A stretch of 64,000 bases of DNA from Candidatus Phyllobacterium onerii (GCF_028331445.1 NZ_JAQMHX010000001.1:682001-746000), one strand, 5' to 3'. Positions 19,507 to 29,570 are shown, counted from the first letter of the stretch. Program-made: numbers and translations. The notes: a model not told the origin generated them from the sequence alone.

Positions 19507-20664
19507 ATGACCGGAAGCATCGTTTTCGTGAACGGTACGGGCGTACGCCTGAAAGGGTACAAGACGAATTTCGACCAGATCCGCCGGCAATGCGTCGCGG
19601 CAGGTATTACGGCCGATCTGCTAGATTGCGCCTGGGGTGATCCGTTCGGCGTGATCTTTGAGGGGCGGTCGCTTCCCGATTCCACAACGGACCAAAAGGA
19701 AGCGATCGAACTGGCCCGCTGGCGATGGCTGTTCGATGATCCTCTGTTTGAACTTGACAAATTGACGATACGAGTCTCTCTCGCCGGAGCGCCGCTACCG
19801 CCGGGAAAGATGTCGGCCTGGCAAGTGCAATGGGACCGCATCGCCGGATACAAACCCAGTCCGGAACTCCAGCAACTGTTACAACGCGGCGGTTTGCGGG
19901 ACGATTGGGACAAGGCCTGGGCGGAGATCGCATTGGTCTCACCGATCCCCAAGCTGGCTTTCCAGCGATCTGGTGAAGCCGGCGAACCTGTCGAGGCACC
20001 TAAGGCTCTTGCACGAGCGATGATCGCCCGGATGCATGTTATGGCCACCGATGCGGGGCGCCGTGGTCCCGCCGGTGAACTGCGAAAGCGAATGCTGGAG
20101 CGCCTGTACGAAGACTGGCAATGCAATATTGCAGGACCGGGACAATTCCTAATCAACCTGTTCTCACGCGCTGCGACAACACTAATCCGCCGCAACCGCA
20201 ACCGCATCAATGAAATGATTTCCCTGCCGATAGGCGATATCCTTTTGTACCAGTCGCGCGGCGTCGAGATCCGGGATTTTATTCGCCACAAGATCGAAGA
20301 GGCGCCCGGGCCAGTGACACTAGTGGCCCACAGCCTCGGCGGAATTGCCTGTGTGGACATGCTGGCCGAAACCCCCGTTTCGAAGATTAAATGCCTCGTG
20401 ACCGTCGGTTCGCAGTCCTCCTATTTCTACGAGATCGACGCTTTGTGGTCTATAAAGGCGCCGGCATCGATTCCCGGCAACTTTCCCCCTTGGCTAAACG
20501 TCTATGATCGGGACGACTTTCTTAGCTTCGTTGCTGCGCCGCTTTTCCCTGGTCGGGTCACTGACCGCGAGGTGCGTTCTGGCTTACCCTTCCCGGATTC
20601 ACACGGGGCCTATTTCACCAACCCGGATGTCTGGAACGCCATTAGGGCGCAGATCGAAGCATGA
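19507..20664 (+). CDS. Alpha/beta-hydrolase, first gene of caspase/MoxR operon
   Basis: A soluble protein of 385 residues. It opens TGSIVFVNGTGVRLKGY, with the oxyanion-type loop modified to NGTG, and has the nucleophile elbow VAHSLGGIACVDML (Ser near 276), followed by CLVTVGSQSSYFY. Lipases and esterases share this plan. The middle, 80-200, is helical and unassigned. ATG at 19507 follows a GGGGGG-ACAGA site. Its stop overlaps the caspase gene by ATGA, so it is translated with it and is likely an effector or helper of the same system. The substrate is unknown. Confidence 0.8.
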   Translation: MTGSIVFVNGTGVRLKGYKTNFDQIRRQCVAAGITADLLDCAWGDPFGVIFEGRSLPDSTTDQKEAIELARWRWLFDDPLFELDKLTIRVSLAGAPLPPGKMSAWQVQWDRIAGYKPSPELQQLLQRGGLRDDWDKAWAEIALVSPIPKLAFQRSGEAGEPVEAPKALARAMIARMHVMATDAGRRGPAGELRKRMLERLYEDWQCNIAGPGQFLINLFSRAATTLIRRNRNRINEMISLPIGDILLYQSRGVEIRDFIRHKIEEAPGPVTLVAHSLGGIACVDMLAETPVSKIKCLVTVGSQSSYFYEIDALWSIKAPASIPGNFPPWLNVYDRDDFLSFVAAPLFPGRVTDREVRSGLPFPDSHGAYFTNPDVWNAIRAQIEA

Positions 20665-22514
20665 CCGTGCACGCCCTCATCGTCGGCATTGGCCGTTACG
20701 CGCTTGGCGACTGGGACCTGGAAGGGCCCTGCGCAAACGCCATGGCAATAGCTCGATGGCTCCGCAGCCAAGGGGTCAAGGCGGATCAAATGAAAATCTT
20801 CCTCGCGTTGGACCCCCACTCCGAGGCGGCCGCGGACGCCTTTCGAGCCGACGATTTCGTGTTCGAAGACACAGGAAGCTTCGACGCCATTAATACTTAC
20901 TGGCGGTCCAAAATGGCGTTGGACGTGGAGCCAAACACGACGCTCTTCGTATACTGGTCTGGACATGGCGTCGTCGGTCAGCAAGGCGAACGCGTCTTTT
21001 TCTATTCGGATTACAGCGAAGACCTCACAACCAGCGTCTTTCACGCCGACAACTTTCTTAAGCACCTGCGTGCGAAAAAATATGCTGCCTTTAGTGACCA
21101 GATAATACTTGCCGATGTCTGCGGCAATTTCACTGAGTTATCGATTGCTAGTAACGATGGCGGCCCAGACAACCAAACGACCACCCGTCAATTAGCCTAT
21201 TTCGCCACCCGTCCTGGCAAGCCGGCGATTATGGCAGGCGGCATGGGCGTCTTCACTCACAGCCTGCTGGAGGTTTTAAAGGATAAGGACCTGCCACTCC
21301 ATCACCAGCACTTCGTCGACGAAATGAACGTTCGTTTCGAACGTGCGGAGGACCAGCCGTATTGTGTCAGGTATCTCGCCGATGGCAGGCAAGGCGAAAT
21401 TGGTTTTCGCGATGCGAGCAACGTTTTTTCTACCATGGCTTATAAACTGCTTGCGGGTGTGGATCGTGGCTCGGACTATTACTACCCTCTGTTATTGAGG
21501 ACGTTCAAGCACATTTCGGCGCCGCAGCCGACCGCTCAACTTTCGTTAAGGAGCATGATCGATTTGCTGGCCGGTTTCGGCGGTGACGCGCCGGATCAAG
21601 CGTCCTATGCCCTGGTCGAATTCATGATGCGAATCGACCGAGAGCTCCGTCTCCAGCCGGTAAAGGCGTGGCTGGAAGAATATAGCCACGGCAGTGTCCG
21701 CAAGGATATTAGCAAACAGATAAATCACGAATCCTCACGGCGAGTTATTCTGATTGATGTCGAGGAGCAGGGCGAGGCCCTGGACGGCTTTACCGGTATG
21801 GTCTGTTACCGTGACTACAGCTTGGTCGAGTGTGAGAAGCCGTTTAGCTGCAAAACGCCCGACTGGACAAAATTTGGCGAAAAGGTTGGCGCATTCATTG
21901 GATCATTGAGCGGACGCCAGCCGAACATTGAATTCGAGGTCCACTTTGTGGTTAATCCTGTGCTATTCGATTTTCCCTTCCATCAAATTGAACTATCGAA
22001 TGGCTGCCAGATCGGCAATGAAATGATCTGCCTAATACACTACCGTGATCGCGCCTGGCAGTTCGGAGGATTAGCGGAGCGGTCAAAACAAACGCACGCG
22101 ATGCTTCGTCCACGGCGACACGCTATGACAGTGCTACCAGTTCAAGCCAGCCCGGCGCCGCTGCCGCTTGAGGAAGGCGTATACTACGCCGCCTTCACAC
22201 TCTGTCCCACCGACTCGCGCAATCCGGCCAAACTGAACATACTTAATCTTTTGAAGCGTGGAGCCCCCTATATCTGTTGGTTTCACAAGCCATTCGATGG
22301 CGAGCTTGGGAAAATGGGCGACGATATACGAGACCTGCTAACAACCGGTGGAATGGAACGCTTTCCGGATCAACTGCATTTTTGGCGGCTTTCGGGGAGT
22401 CGGACGGCCGGGCACATGACCGCTTTGTGGGACGACGAGGATTTCGACTTCCCTATCAAGTCCATGAAAGGACCTACCGATGAAGGATTGGAAGATATTT
22501 CGCGGCGACGGTAA
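20661..22514 (+). CDS. Caspase-like protease fused to a vMAP-C-like domain
   Basis: Residues 1-230 form a caspase (peptidase C14) fold: HALIVGIGRYALGDWDL at the start, the catalytic His at 102 in YWSGHG and the catalytic Cys at 154 in LADVCGNF. The C-terminal half has IEFEVHFVVNPVLFDFPFHQ and GAPYICWFHKPFDGE, which fits the vMAP-C domain of the vWA-MoxR-associated proteins known from ternary conflict systems. In those systems the vMAP protein couples a MoxR ATPase and a vWA protein to an effector peptidase. Here peptidase and vMAP-like parts are one chain. ATGA overlap with the upstream hydrolase and a 35-base overlap with the MoxR gene show tight coupling. Confidence 0.8.
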   Translation: MTVHALIVGIGRYALGDWDLEGPCANAMAIARWLRSQGVKADQMKIFLALDPHSEAAADAFRADDFVFEDTGSFDAINTYWRSKMALDVEPNTTLFVYWSGHGVVGQQGERVFFYSDYSEDLTTSVFHADNFLKHLRAKKYAAFSDQIILADVCGNFTELSIASNDGGPDNQTTTRQLAYFATRPGKPAIMAGGMGVFTHSLLEVLKDKDLPLHHQHFVDEMNVRFERAEDQPYCVRYLADGRQGEIGFRDASNVFSTMAYKLLAGVDRGSDYYYPLLLRTFKHISAPQPTAQLSLRSMIDLLAGFGGDAPDQASYALVEFMMRIDRELRLQPVKAWLEEYSHGSVRKDISKQINHESSRRVILIDVEEQGEALDGFTGMVCYRDYSLVECEKPFSCKTPDWTKFGEKVGAFIGSLSGRQPNIEFEVHFVVNPVLFDFPFHQIELSNGCQIGNEMICLIHYRDRAWQFGGLAERSKQTHAMLRPRRHAMTVLPVQASPAPLPLEEGVYYAAFTLCPTDSRNPAKLNILNLLKRGAPYICWFHKPFDGELGKMGDDIRDLLTTGGMERFPDQLHFWRLSGSRTAGHMTALWDDEDFDFPIKSMKGPTDEGLEDISRRR

Positions 22515-23454
22515 GATACACGACGAGCTCCGCAACCTGCCGGCGCCGCCGCCTTGGCGTTTTAACCGACCTGCCGCACCAATCGGTCAGGCCATCAAGG
22601 AAGATCTTTACCAGGATCCCCGCGCGGAGGCCTTTCGTCCTTCTGAGGCAATGATCCAAGCGGTGAACGCCGCGCTTTACTTGCGCCGGCCGCTTCTGCT
22701 TACGGGAAAGCCGGGCACCGGAAAATCGACCTTGATCACCAAAGTGGCGCAGGAATTGCAACTCGGCCCGATCCTTCGATGGCCGATCAATTCGCGTTCG
22801 ACCGTCCGCTCCGGGATCTACGAGTATGACGCCGTGGGCCGCCTTCACGCGGGTGGTAGTGTGGAAAATTACGTGGTACTCGGACCGCTGGGCACCGCCC
22901 TAATGGCCGTACGCAGACCACGGGCGCTGCTGGTTGATGAGATTGACAAATCCGACCTGGACTTCGCTAACGACCTGTTGAATGTCATAGAGGAGGGTGA
23001 GTACGAGGTTGCTGAGTTGAGGCGACTTGCCGAACGGGAAGTTACTGTGCGAGACGCATTGGGGCAACAGCTAACTGTTCGCGACGGTCGGCTTGGCGGC
23101 GGACACTTTCCTTTCGTTGTAATGACGTCCAACTCCGAACGCGAATTTCCCGCCGCCTTCCTGCGGCGCTGTGTCCGGGTGACGATAGCACAACCTGACC
23201 AAGGACAGCTCGAAGAGATCGTCAACGCACAATTCCAAAAATATTTTAACGCAACGCAGCGCAAGGACGTCACCGATATAATTAGCTATTTCCTGCATAA
23301 GCGCGAGGAAGGCGATGTGTCGACTGATCAGCTGCTGAACACAATTTTTATGACCATCGCTCTGCGCGAGGATGCTAGCCTGAGTTATACGCAGGGTGAT
23401 CTCGAGAAATTGAAGACCACGCTGCTGAGTCACCTGGGCGAGACTTACATATGA
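22480..23454 (+). CDS. MoxR-type AAA+ ATPase
   Basis: A 324-residue AAA+ protein: Walker A TGKPGTGKSTL (near 72-82), Walker B ALLVDEIDKSD (near 147-157), sensor-1 VVMTSNSEREFP and arginine-finger region FLRRCVRV. MoxR ATPases remodel partner proteins and often work with vWA-domain proteins. ATG at 22480 is preceded by AAAGGACC at good spacing even though it lies inside the caspase gene. The stop overlaps the next start by ATGA. It is expected to be the ATP-driven switch between the caspase/vMAP protein and the vWA-like protein. Confidence 0.9.
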   Translation: MKDWKIFRGDGKIHDELRNLPAPPPWRFNRPAAPIGQAIKEDLYQDPRAEAFRPSEAMIQAVNAALYLRRPLLLTGKPGTGKSTLITKVAQELQLGPILRWPINSRSTVRSGIYEYDAVGRLHAGGSVENYVVLGPLGTALMAVRRPRALLVDEIDKSDLDFANDLLNVIEEGEYEVAELRRLAEREVTVRDALGQQLTVRDGRLGGGHFPFVVMTSNSEREFPAAFLRRCVRVTIAQPDQGQLEEIVNAQFQKYFNATQRKDVTDIISYFLHKREEGDVSTDQLLNTIFMTIALREDASLSYTQGDLEKLKTTLLSHLGETYI

Positions 23455-26400
23455 CACTGAAACTGCTGATCTCCGTCCTGAACGAAACCGGTTTCGACGT
23501 CCAGCCGGACAACCTGATGGACGCGCTCTGGCTGACACAGCTGGTCGGGAAAAAGCCGCGGAATCGAAGAAAGACAGCTAAACGCCAGTTGTCGCCACAA
23601 CAGCCAACACATCCGGAATTCAAAGAGACAAAACCAGTTCCGCCGGAGCAGGAATGGGAGCAACCGACAGGACTAGCGCTTGATGAATTTCGGCCAATTT
23701 TTATTCCCAATTTGGGGACCACGGGTCGGCGGGTCTCGCCAATTGCCATACCGGCCGCCCGCGCGCTTCCCGACCGCCTGAAATTGATGCGCGCGTTGCG
23801 CCCGCTGTGCCGGCGATGGCCGTCCGGCCGGGTTCTCGAGATCGATGAGGAAGATACAGCCCAACAAACCGCCGAATGGCGGAGTTTGGGTAGCCAAACA
23901 TATTATCCCGTCTTTCGTCCCCAACGCGAGTGCTGGTTTGAGCTCGAGCTGGTTCTCGAAGATGACTCCGCTATCGAGCTTTGGCGCGAATCCTTGCACG
24001 ATTTTTCAAAGGTGTTGGCTGATACGGGCGGCTTTCGACGGGTTCGCCTATGGCGACTCCGTCTCGGGAAGGCCACGAAATCCGGGCATTTCCGCTCCAG
24101 TTTTCTGGAATCTCCGGCCGGCGGTCAGATGCCCGCTGGGGTTTTTTCCGGCGGTACTCGCCGTCTCATACTGTTTGCCAGCCACGGCAGTTCGCCGCAC
24201 TGGCGCAGCGGAGTCTATCCACGCCTACTCAAAGCGTGGGCTGCCGATTCTGGCGTTTCGCTGCTTCACTTACTTAGCAAGAACATGTGGATACGCACGG
24301 CCCTCGGTGCACCACACGGCGTGTGCTGGACACATCGACCAGTCGAGAATGAGGCGACCCTTGACGTGTCGGCATACTGGTGGGCTGATGTTGACGTATC
24401 CAGTCGAACCCTTGCTCTGCCAGTGTTACCGCTGGAGGCCAGCGCTGTTCGAAATTGGGCTGCCATGCAAATGGGGCGCAGCAGTCCGAACCCGGTCTAC
24501 CTCCTTGATACCAGTATTGTTTCTGAGCCTGATCCACCGACGACGATCGAACGCGCGTCTGATTTAGCCAGCCGGGTGAACGCCCTGAAGGCAACTCCGC
24601 AAGCCTTCCGTCTCGCGGTCATTCTGAGCGTCGGCCCATTTACCATCCCTGTTGCGCGCTTGGTGTTGGAAGCAACGTTTGGACGGGTGGATCATTATCC
24701 GATAGCCCAGCTTCTCCTGTCAGGGTTGATCAGGGCATATCGGCCAGCGATTAGGGTTTCTGAGCATCAGACGACCATTTATGAAATCGACCGCCTGGCA
24801 GTCCCGATCCTGCAGCGCTCTTTGCACGAAAGTGAGCTCAAGGCACTTTCCGCTGATATTTTCGATGCCGTATCGAACCACCTAGCCAGAACAGCAGGAC
24901 GCCATGCGACAACAGAGAGTTTTACCCCCGATGAAAACGGGCGCTACCGGCTGCCGGACGGGCTGCAAGCCTTTGCCCGCTTTGTTACCTCGTTGCGCAC
25001 GAAACCTGGCCGCCCTCAAAATGCCCTCGCCATGCTCAACGCTTTTCTACGCACTCAATCGCGGCGCAGCGAAGGTCGTCTGGCGCGTATCGCCACTTCT
25101 CGCCAGCCTCTCACGCCCAGCTTGATGAATTCCGATATTTGGGATGGCTTGCTGTTGGCTCGCATCAGTGACATCGACGCGGGCGGCGAACGTCGGTTTT
25201 ACCCGGCTGTCCAATCGGCGCTCGCCGGGCGTGCCACAACTCACCCACTGCTGGGTGTTACTATTCTGTGGGTCGACGATCGTCCCAGTAACAACGTTTT
25301 TCAGCGCGAACATTTCCGGTCTCTGGGTGCGGAAGTGAGCGACTGCCCAACAACCGCGAAGGCTGTGGAACTGCTTGGCACCGATCAATTCGATCTCGTG
25401 ATCAGCGACATGGGCCGTCGGGAAGACGGGAGAGAGGTGTCGCGAGCTGGCTTTGATCTGCTCAAGCGGGTGAATACGCATATTCTTCCTGTAATCATCT
25501 TTGCGGGGGAGTTCGCTTCCTCTGCTGTCCGGAGAGATGAAGCTCTAGCTGCGGGGGCATTTGGTTGCACCAACCGGGACGATGTTCTTGAGGAGCTTGT
25601 TCGAGCGGCCAGCCAAAAGACGGGACCTTATCCGGTCTCGGTAGTACGCAAGTCATGGCGAGAGTTTTGGAATGAGGGCGTGGACCATGCGAATGCACGC
25701 CGCAATCAACAAGCACTAGAAGCTTATATGATGGCGCTCGAACTAGCCGAAGCGACGGTGGACAACAATGAGCGAGCTAAACTTCAGTCCTACATATCTG
25801 CCATGCTGAAACGGCTTGGACGACTCAGCGAAGCTGAGGAATATGCCCGCGCGGCGTTGCGCATCGCGAAGGACGAGACCGTTCGTATAGACGCTTTGTA
25901 CAACCTCGCCTGCGTTCAGGCTCTGTCAGGGAACCGCGATCCGTTGATGTCGTCGATCAGGGAGCTCGGCCGGAACGAACACGGCCGAAACATGATAAGA
26001 AGCAATTTGGGAAACTACTTCGCTGACTATGCCGAGGATTTTGAGTTTTTGAAGGCAGCGCGGATTAACGTGAAGGGCACGCCCGCAGAGTCGGTGGCGC
26101 CACCCCCGGAGCCAGTCAGCGTAGTCGACGATCCGCAGATGCGACACGCTGGCGCCACTGTTTTGTTCGAGGATATGCCTGACGGGACTGCCATGCGAGG
26201 CTCACTCGTAAACGCGCTTCAGGTAGTTGCCGACCAACGTGGTGAAGTGGTGGCGGTGTCATTAGAAGCCTTAGACGAAAGGATCCGGTTATTCGATCAT
26301 TCCAGGTTGAACATCATTGCTGCTCACGATTTGAGAACCCGGCCAGGGGATAAGAGTAGTGTGATCAGTCACTTCGAGGCATGGGACAGCAAAATCGACC

Positions 26401-26615
26401 AATCTGTGCGACGGTACTTCGCTCAAGAGCCGAAGATCATGCGAATCGCCGTGCTGTTCAAGAACTGCGATCGGTTTGATGGCCTACGTTTCGATGAGGG
26501 GTTATCGGTACGTCGATGGAATTTGCTAAAAGCAGAAGTGGGCCCGACCAACTGGGAGCTCGACGACGAGGATGTCAGACATCTCGAGCGTATCAGGCAA
26601 CAGTTTATGGAGTAA
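23451..26615 (+). CDS. SAV_2336/vWA-like protein with receiver-like and TPR segments
   Basis: The start, LLISVLNETGFDVQPDNLMD followed by ALWLTQLV, is like the SAV_2336 N-terminal family. At about 160-330 a vWA-like fold follows (FELELVLEDDSAIELW, FRRVRLWRLRLG, FASHGSSPHWRSG). Near 600-700 there is a receiver-like domain: ILWVDDRPSN, and LVISDMGRRED with the possible phospho-acceptor Asp near 652. The usual Lys after the last strand is replaced (FGCTNRDD), so it may be a sensor or protein-binding version. TPR-like helices lie near 745-830. As the vWA partner of the MoxR ATPase it completes a vWA-MoxR-vMAP set. A 1,054-residue chain joining vWA-like, receiver-like and TPR parts is unusual. Confidence 0.7.
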   Translation: MTLKLLISVLNETGFDVQPDNLMDALWLTQLVGKKPRNRRKTAKRQLSPQQPTHPEFKETKPVPPEQEWEQPTGLALDEFRPIFIPNLGTTGRRVSPIAIPAARALPDRLKLMRALRPLCRRWPSGRVLEIDEEDTAQQTAEWRSLGSQTYYPVFRPQRECWFELELVLEDDSAIELWRESLHDFSKVLADTGGFRRVRLWRLRLGKATKSGHFRSSFLESPAGGQMPAGVFSGGTRRLILFASHGSSPHWRSGVYPRLLKAWAADSGVSLLHLLSKNMWIRTALGAPHGVCWTHRPVENEATLDVSAYWWADVDVSSRTLALPVLPLEASAVRNWAAMQMGRSSPNPVYLLDTSIVSEPDPPTTIERASDLASRVNALKATPQAFRLAVILSVGPFTIPVARLVLEATFGRVDHYPIAQLLLSGLIRAYRPAIRVSEHQTTIYEIDRLAVPILQRSLHESELKALSADIFDAVSNHLARTAGRHATTESFTPDENGRYRLPDGLQAFARFVTSLRTKPGRPQNALAMLNAFLRTQSRRSEGRLARIATSRQPLTPSLMNSDIWDGLLLARISDIDAGGERRFYPAVQSALAGRATTHPLLGVTILWVDDRPSNNVFQREHFRSLGAEVSDCPTTAKAVELLGTDQFDLVISDMGRREDGREVSRAGFDLLKRVNTHILPVIIFAGEFASSAVRRDEALAAGAFGCTNRDDVLEELVRAASQKTGPYPVSVVRKSWREFWNEGVDHANARRNQQALEAYMMALELAEATVDNNERAKLQSYISAMLKRLGRLSEAEEYARAALRIAKDETVRIDALYNLACVQALSGNRDPLMSSIRELGRNEHGRNMIRSNLGNYFADYAEDFEFLKAARINVKGTPAESVAPPPEPVSVVDDPQMRHAGATVLFEDMPDGTAMRGSLVNALQVVADQRGEVVAVSLEALDERIRLFDHSRLNIIAAHDLRTRPGDKSSVISHFEAWDSKIDQSVRRYFAQEPKIMRIAVLFKNCDRFDGLRFDEGLSVRRWNLLKAEVGPTNWELDDEDVRHLERIRQQFME

Positions 26616-26628
26616 CGGAGCCGTAGAG

Positions 26629-28707
26629 ATGGTCGCAAACGCTGCCGGTTCGAACGAAAATAAGGAATTGCAGGCGCATGTGTTTGTGCGGCGTTGGCGG
26701 AGCGGTGAGACGTATTTTTCCCCAGCACCGGCGGGCGTACTCGTCACAGTGCCTTATCCCGGCTTACGGAGCTTCAGTCCCGATTTGCAACGGTTTTTCT
26801 GCGGCCGCGATGGAGAAAAGCAGGATCTTAAGAGGATTTTTTCGGAGCAGAACAGCAGCGGGTTTGACAGATCAAGACGGCTCACTGTGGTCGTTGGTGC
26901 TTCGGGTAGCGGCAAGTCCTCCCTCACCCGAACTGGGCTCGTCGGAGAGCTGGACAGCATCGCGATCGATGGCGAGTGGGGCGCATGGTACGTTGCTGAA
27001 ATGCGGCCCGGAAACAACCCAATCAATGAGCTACAAGCCGCGCTAAGGCTGTTGCTTCAGCGCTTCGTTGACCTTTCTTTTCCCGAAACGGCCCCCGGGT
27101 GGTCAGAAACGGGGGGCGATTTCCGTGAGAGGTCTCCCGAAAAAAAAGCTGCATCTGCGCGGCAACGTGGAGATCGGATACGGGCCGTGGCTCGCAATCT
27201 AGGTGTTGACTGGTCCGATAGTGCGAATGCTATCGGTGCCGGCGAGATCGTGAGGCAGTGGTTAGAACACGTTATTTCTCCAGCTAACGGCGTGACGACG
27301 GCCCTATTCAGCTTTGCGCACGAGGTCCTCGCTGCTTTCGACGCTGCCGCGAGTCCGGGCTTACCAAGCGGTCAGCCCTTGCTGCTGCTATACATCGATC
27401 AATTGGAGGAGTTGTTCCGGGACTCATGCGACACCAAAGCTCGCGCGGCGCTGATTCAGCTTTTGCGTGACATTCACAGCTCTTGTCCTGGGCGACTCTT
27501 CGTCGTCTGCACAGTTAGAGCCGAAGAACTTCACCGCTTCTCCGAATATCTCGGAATGGCCGATGTTCTTAACAGCTCCATGTATTTGCTTGGCCCAATC
27601 GACCACGATATCAATCTAGTAATCGTCGACCCGGCGTATCGGCTCGCTAGATCTTGGGAAATGCCTCTCGACCAGTCATCGGCCAACTGCCCGTACACGA
27701 ACGACGCCTTGAGATTCCTTGTCAACGCCTATGGTGAGTCTAGCCACGCAGCTGCGCATAAGGCGGACTGCCTGCCATTACTTCAGCATCTGCTCCCGCT
27801 GGTCTGGAGAGACGCAGTCGATGACTGGATCAGCCGTCGCGAGCACGACGCCGGGGCCTTCTTCGAAATCGACACGCGGCACTTGAATTTGGTTACCGGC
27901 GGGAAGGAGACGCCAGACCTGGAACGACGGAGCCTTCTGCAGAAGTACCTAAATTCGACGGCGGATAGTGTACTGACGAAGGCGAGAATCCAGTTTGTGG
28001 CAGCGCAAGGGCCATCGTCCAACATTCCATCCGATGAGTTGAAAGCCGAGGTCGATGGAATCCTGAAGATTGCCTTCGGTAGCCTCGCGGAATTGGACAG
28101 TATAGGTAGGGTAGTCCGTAGGTTCAGCTCTCTCGAAGATATGCTTAAGTCGTCCGGAGCCGCAGACCGTCTCGGCTGGCGCCAGTCGACAGACGAGAAG
28201 ACGAAAGGAACGGCTCATGAAATAGAGTTTCGGCTCCGAGTAGCTTTGGACGAGTTTGTGAGGGCGGGATTTCTTGAGGTGCTGGCGGCAGGTGAATCAG
28301 GTAGCACCCGATTATACCAAGTTAGTCATGAGGCTTTTATCCGCAACTGGAGTACGTACATAGCTTGGCTAGAAGACTGGAAAAATGTGAAGGTTTGGCT
28401 GAATACCACCTCCAATACCATTGTTGATCTGAAGCCACGAGATCACTACGGCTGGAATTGGATGAGCCGGTGGAACCATCGTTACGGCTGGCGGAACTTA
28501 AAACGTGGACGTGATGCAGCGCAAGTAATTCCAATCGCTGGCCAAATTGCTTTGGCGCATATTTTCGGGCGTAATTCCCCCTACAACGAACTATGGGCTC
28601 GCACTATCCTCAATGAAAATGACAAGGCGGTTGTGGCGATTAAGGACGCTTGGGAGGAGTCAACGTGGTATCGGTCTAGGCGCGGATGGGGCTTATTCCG
28701 GAACTAA
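26629..28707 (+). CDS. nSTAND1-type NTPase
   Basis: The opening PYPGLRSFSPDLQRFFCGRD is the hallmark of nSTAND1 NTPases. Walker A VVGASGSGKSSLTR follows (near 87-100), then Walker B LLYIDQLEELF (near 250-262) and the sensor VCTVRAEELHRF. STAND proteins are signal-switch ATPases that assemble on sensing a cue. Such proteins usually carry WD40 or TPR sensors at the C-terminus. Here only about 300 residues follow the ATPase core, with Trp-rich stretches near the end (WNWMSRWNHRYGW), and no repeat is seen. ATG at 26629 is chosen for its GGAG site at fitting distance; an earlier frame from 26572 would overlap the previous gene. It is the last gene of the caspase/MoxR run. Confidence 0.85.
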   Translation: MVANAAGSNENKELQAHVFVRRWRSGETYFSPAPAGVLVTVPYPGLRSFSPDLQRFFCGRDGEKQDLKRIFSEQNSSGFDRSRRLTVVVGASGSGKSSLTRTGLVGELDSIAIDGEWGAWYVAEMRPGNNPINELQAALRLLLQRFVDLSFPETAPGWSETGGDFRERSPEKKAASARQRGDRIRAVARNLGVDWSDSANAIGAGEIVRQWLEHVISPANGVTTALFSFAHEVLAAFDAAASPGLPSGQPLLLLYIDQLEELFRDSCDTKARAALIQLLRDIHSSCPGRLFVVCTVRAEELHRFSEYLGMADVLNSSMYLLGPIDHDINLVIVDPAYRLARSWEMPLDQSSANCPYTNDALRFLVNAYGESSHAAAHKADCLPLLQHLLPLVWRDAVDDWISRREHDAGAFFEIDTRHLNLVTGGKETPDLERRSLLQKYLNSTADSVLTKARIQFVAAQGPSSNIPSDELKAEVDGILKIAFGSLAELDSIGRVVRRFSSLEDMLKSSGAADRLGWRQSTDEKTKGTAHEIEFRLRVALDEFVRAGFLEVLAAGESGSTRLYQVSHEAFIRNWSTYIAWLEDWKNVKVWLNTTSNTIVDLKPRDHYGWNWMSRWNHRYGWRNLKRGRDAAQVIPIAGQIALAHIFGRNSPYNELWARTILNENDKAVVAIKDAWEESTWYRSRRGWGLFRN

Positions 28708-28859
28708 GATTGCAACCTTTTGGAAGTTGGCGAACGAAGTCTCGTGGTCCGAAGTGAGTGGCGCCGAAATGCCGGGCTGAGGTTGCTGCGATGAGTGCTG
28801 CTAAGGATCTTTTTGTCGACATGCCTGGTGAGATTCTTGCAGGTGCGACTTAGATCGCC

Positions 28860-29570
28860 AGGAAATCCGCGTAAGCGTTCTGATACCGATCGGAAACTAA
28901 TCTTGCCTGTTCGACGGACATCCGGAAGAAGCCTGGTTCGCCCCTGGTAAGTACACGTCGGCCGTGTTCGGAATTTATGTCATGTTTCGCCTCTTGAAAG
29001 CGAGTGACATGAGCTCGTTGAACCAAATCTGGCAATATTCTAGTCCTCGAACCGTGAGCCGCGCATCCGATCCGCATTCCAAACCTTCAGCTAGATCGAG
29101 CCTTGCTCTTAGCGGCGGTGGCTTCTGGTTAAGCTCGTGGAGGTTGGGCAAGACCAACCGGAAAGGCTTCGAACCAAAGAACGAAGAATGGGCATTCTTG
29201 AAAGCTTTGGCGGGGATCAGGACTTCCCATCCTCGGTCGCGGTCGTTCCGGCGAATTTCGCCGCGGTGAGGCGCCGCTCCGATGTCGGTAAATGCCCGCG
29301 CGGGCAGACGAGCAACTGGCGCAGATTTTCCTGCCGTAATCCAAGATGCAGGTCAAGGCGAAGCATGAGAAATGAACGGATCGATTCGGCGGCCGCCCGC
29401 GGAAACCGACGCTGATCAGGCATGCGGGCAAGAATATTCTCCTCCGGGTTTGGCTTCCATTTCGGCACGATCCGGGCCGCCATCAATACTTGGCAGGCGA
29501 TATCGCAGTAAGCCTCGACTTCAGGGCCTTTTCCTCGCAAATGCCTACTGCCCGACGCAAGAAGTCTGTG
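28860..29570 (-). pseudogene. Broken integrase-like gene
   Basis: On the minus strand one frame gives RLDLHLGLRQENLRQLLVC and RGHLPTSERRL. After a frameshift near 29230 another gives RGWEVLIPAKAFKNAHSSFF and KPFRLVLPNLHELNQ. I recall this pattern from large integrase/recombinase-like proteins of rhizobial islands. The frame is broken again near 29100 and the rest is unreadable. Its place between the STAND gene and the GHKL gene suggests a joint between two once separate cargo blocks. The family name is from memory and needs a search. Confidence 0.5.
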
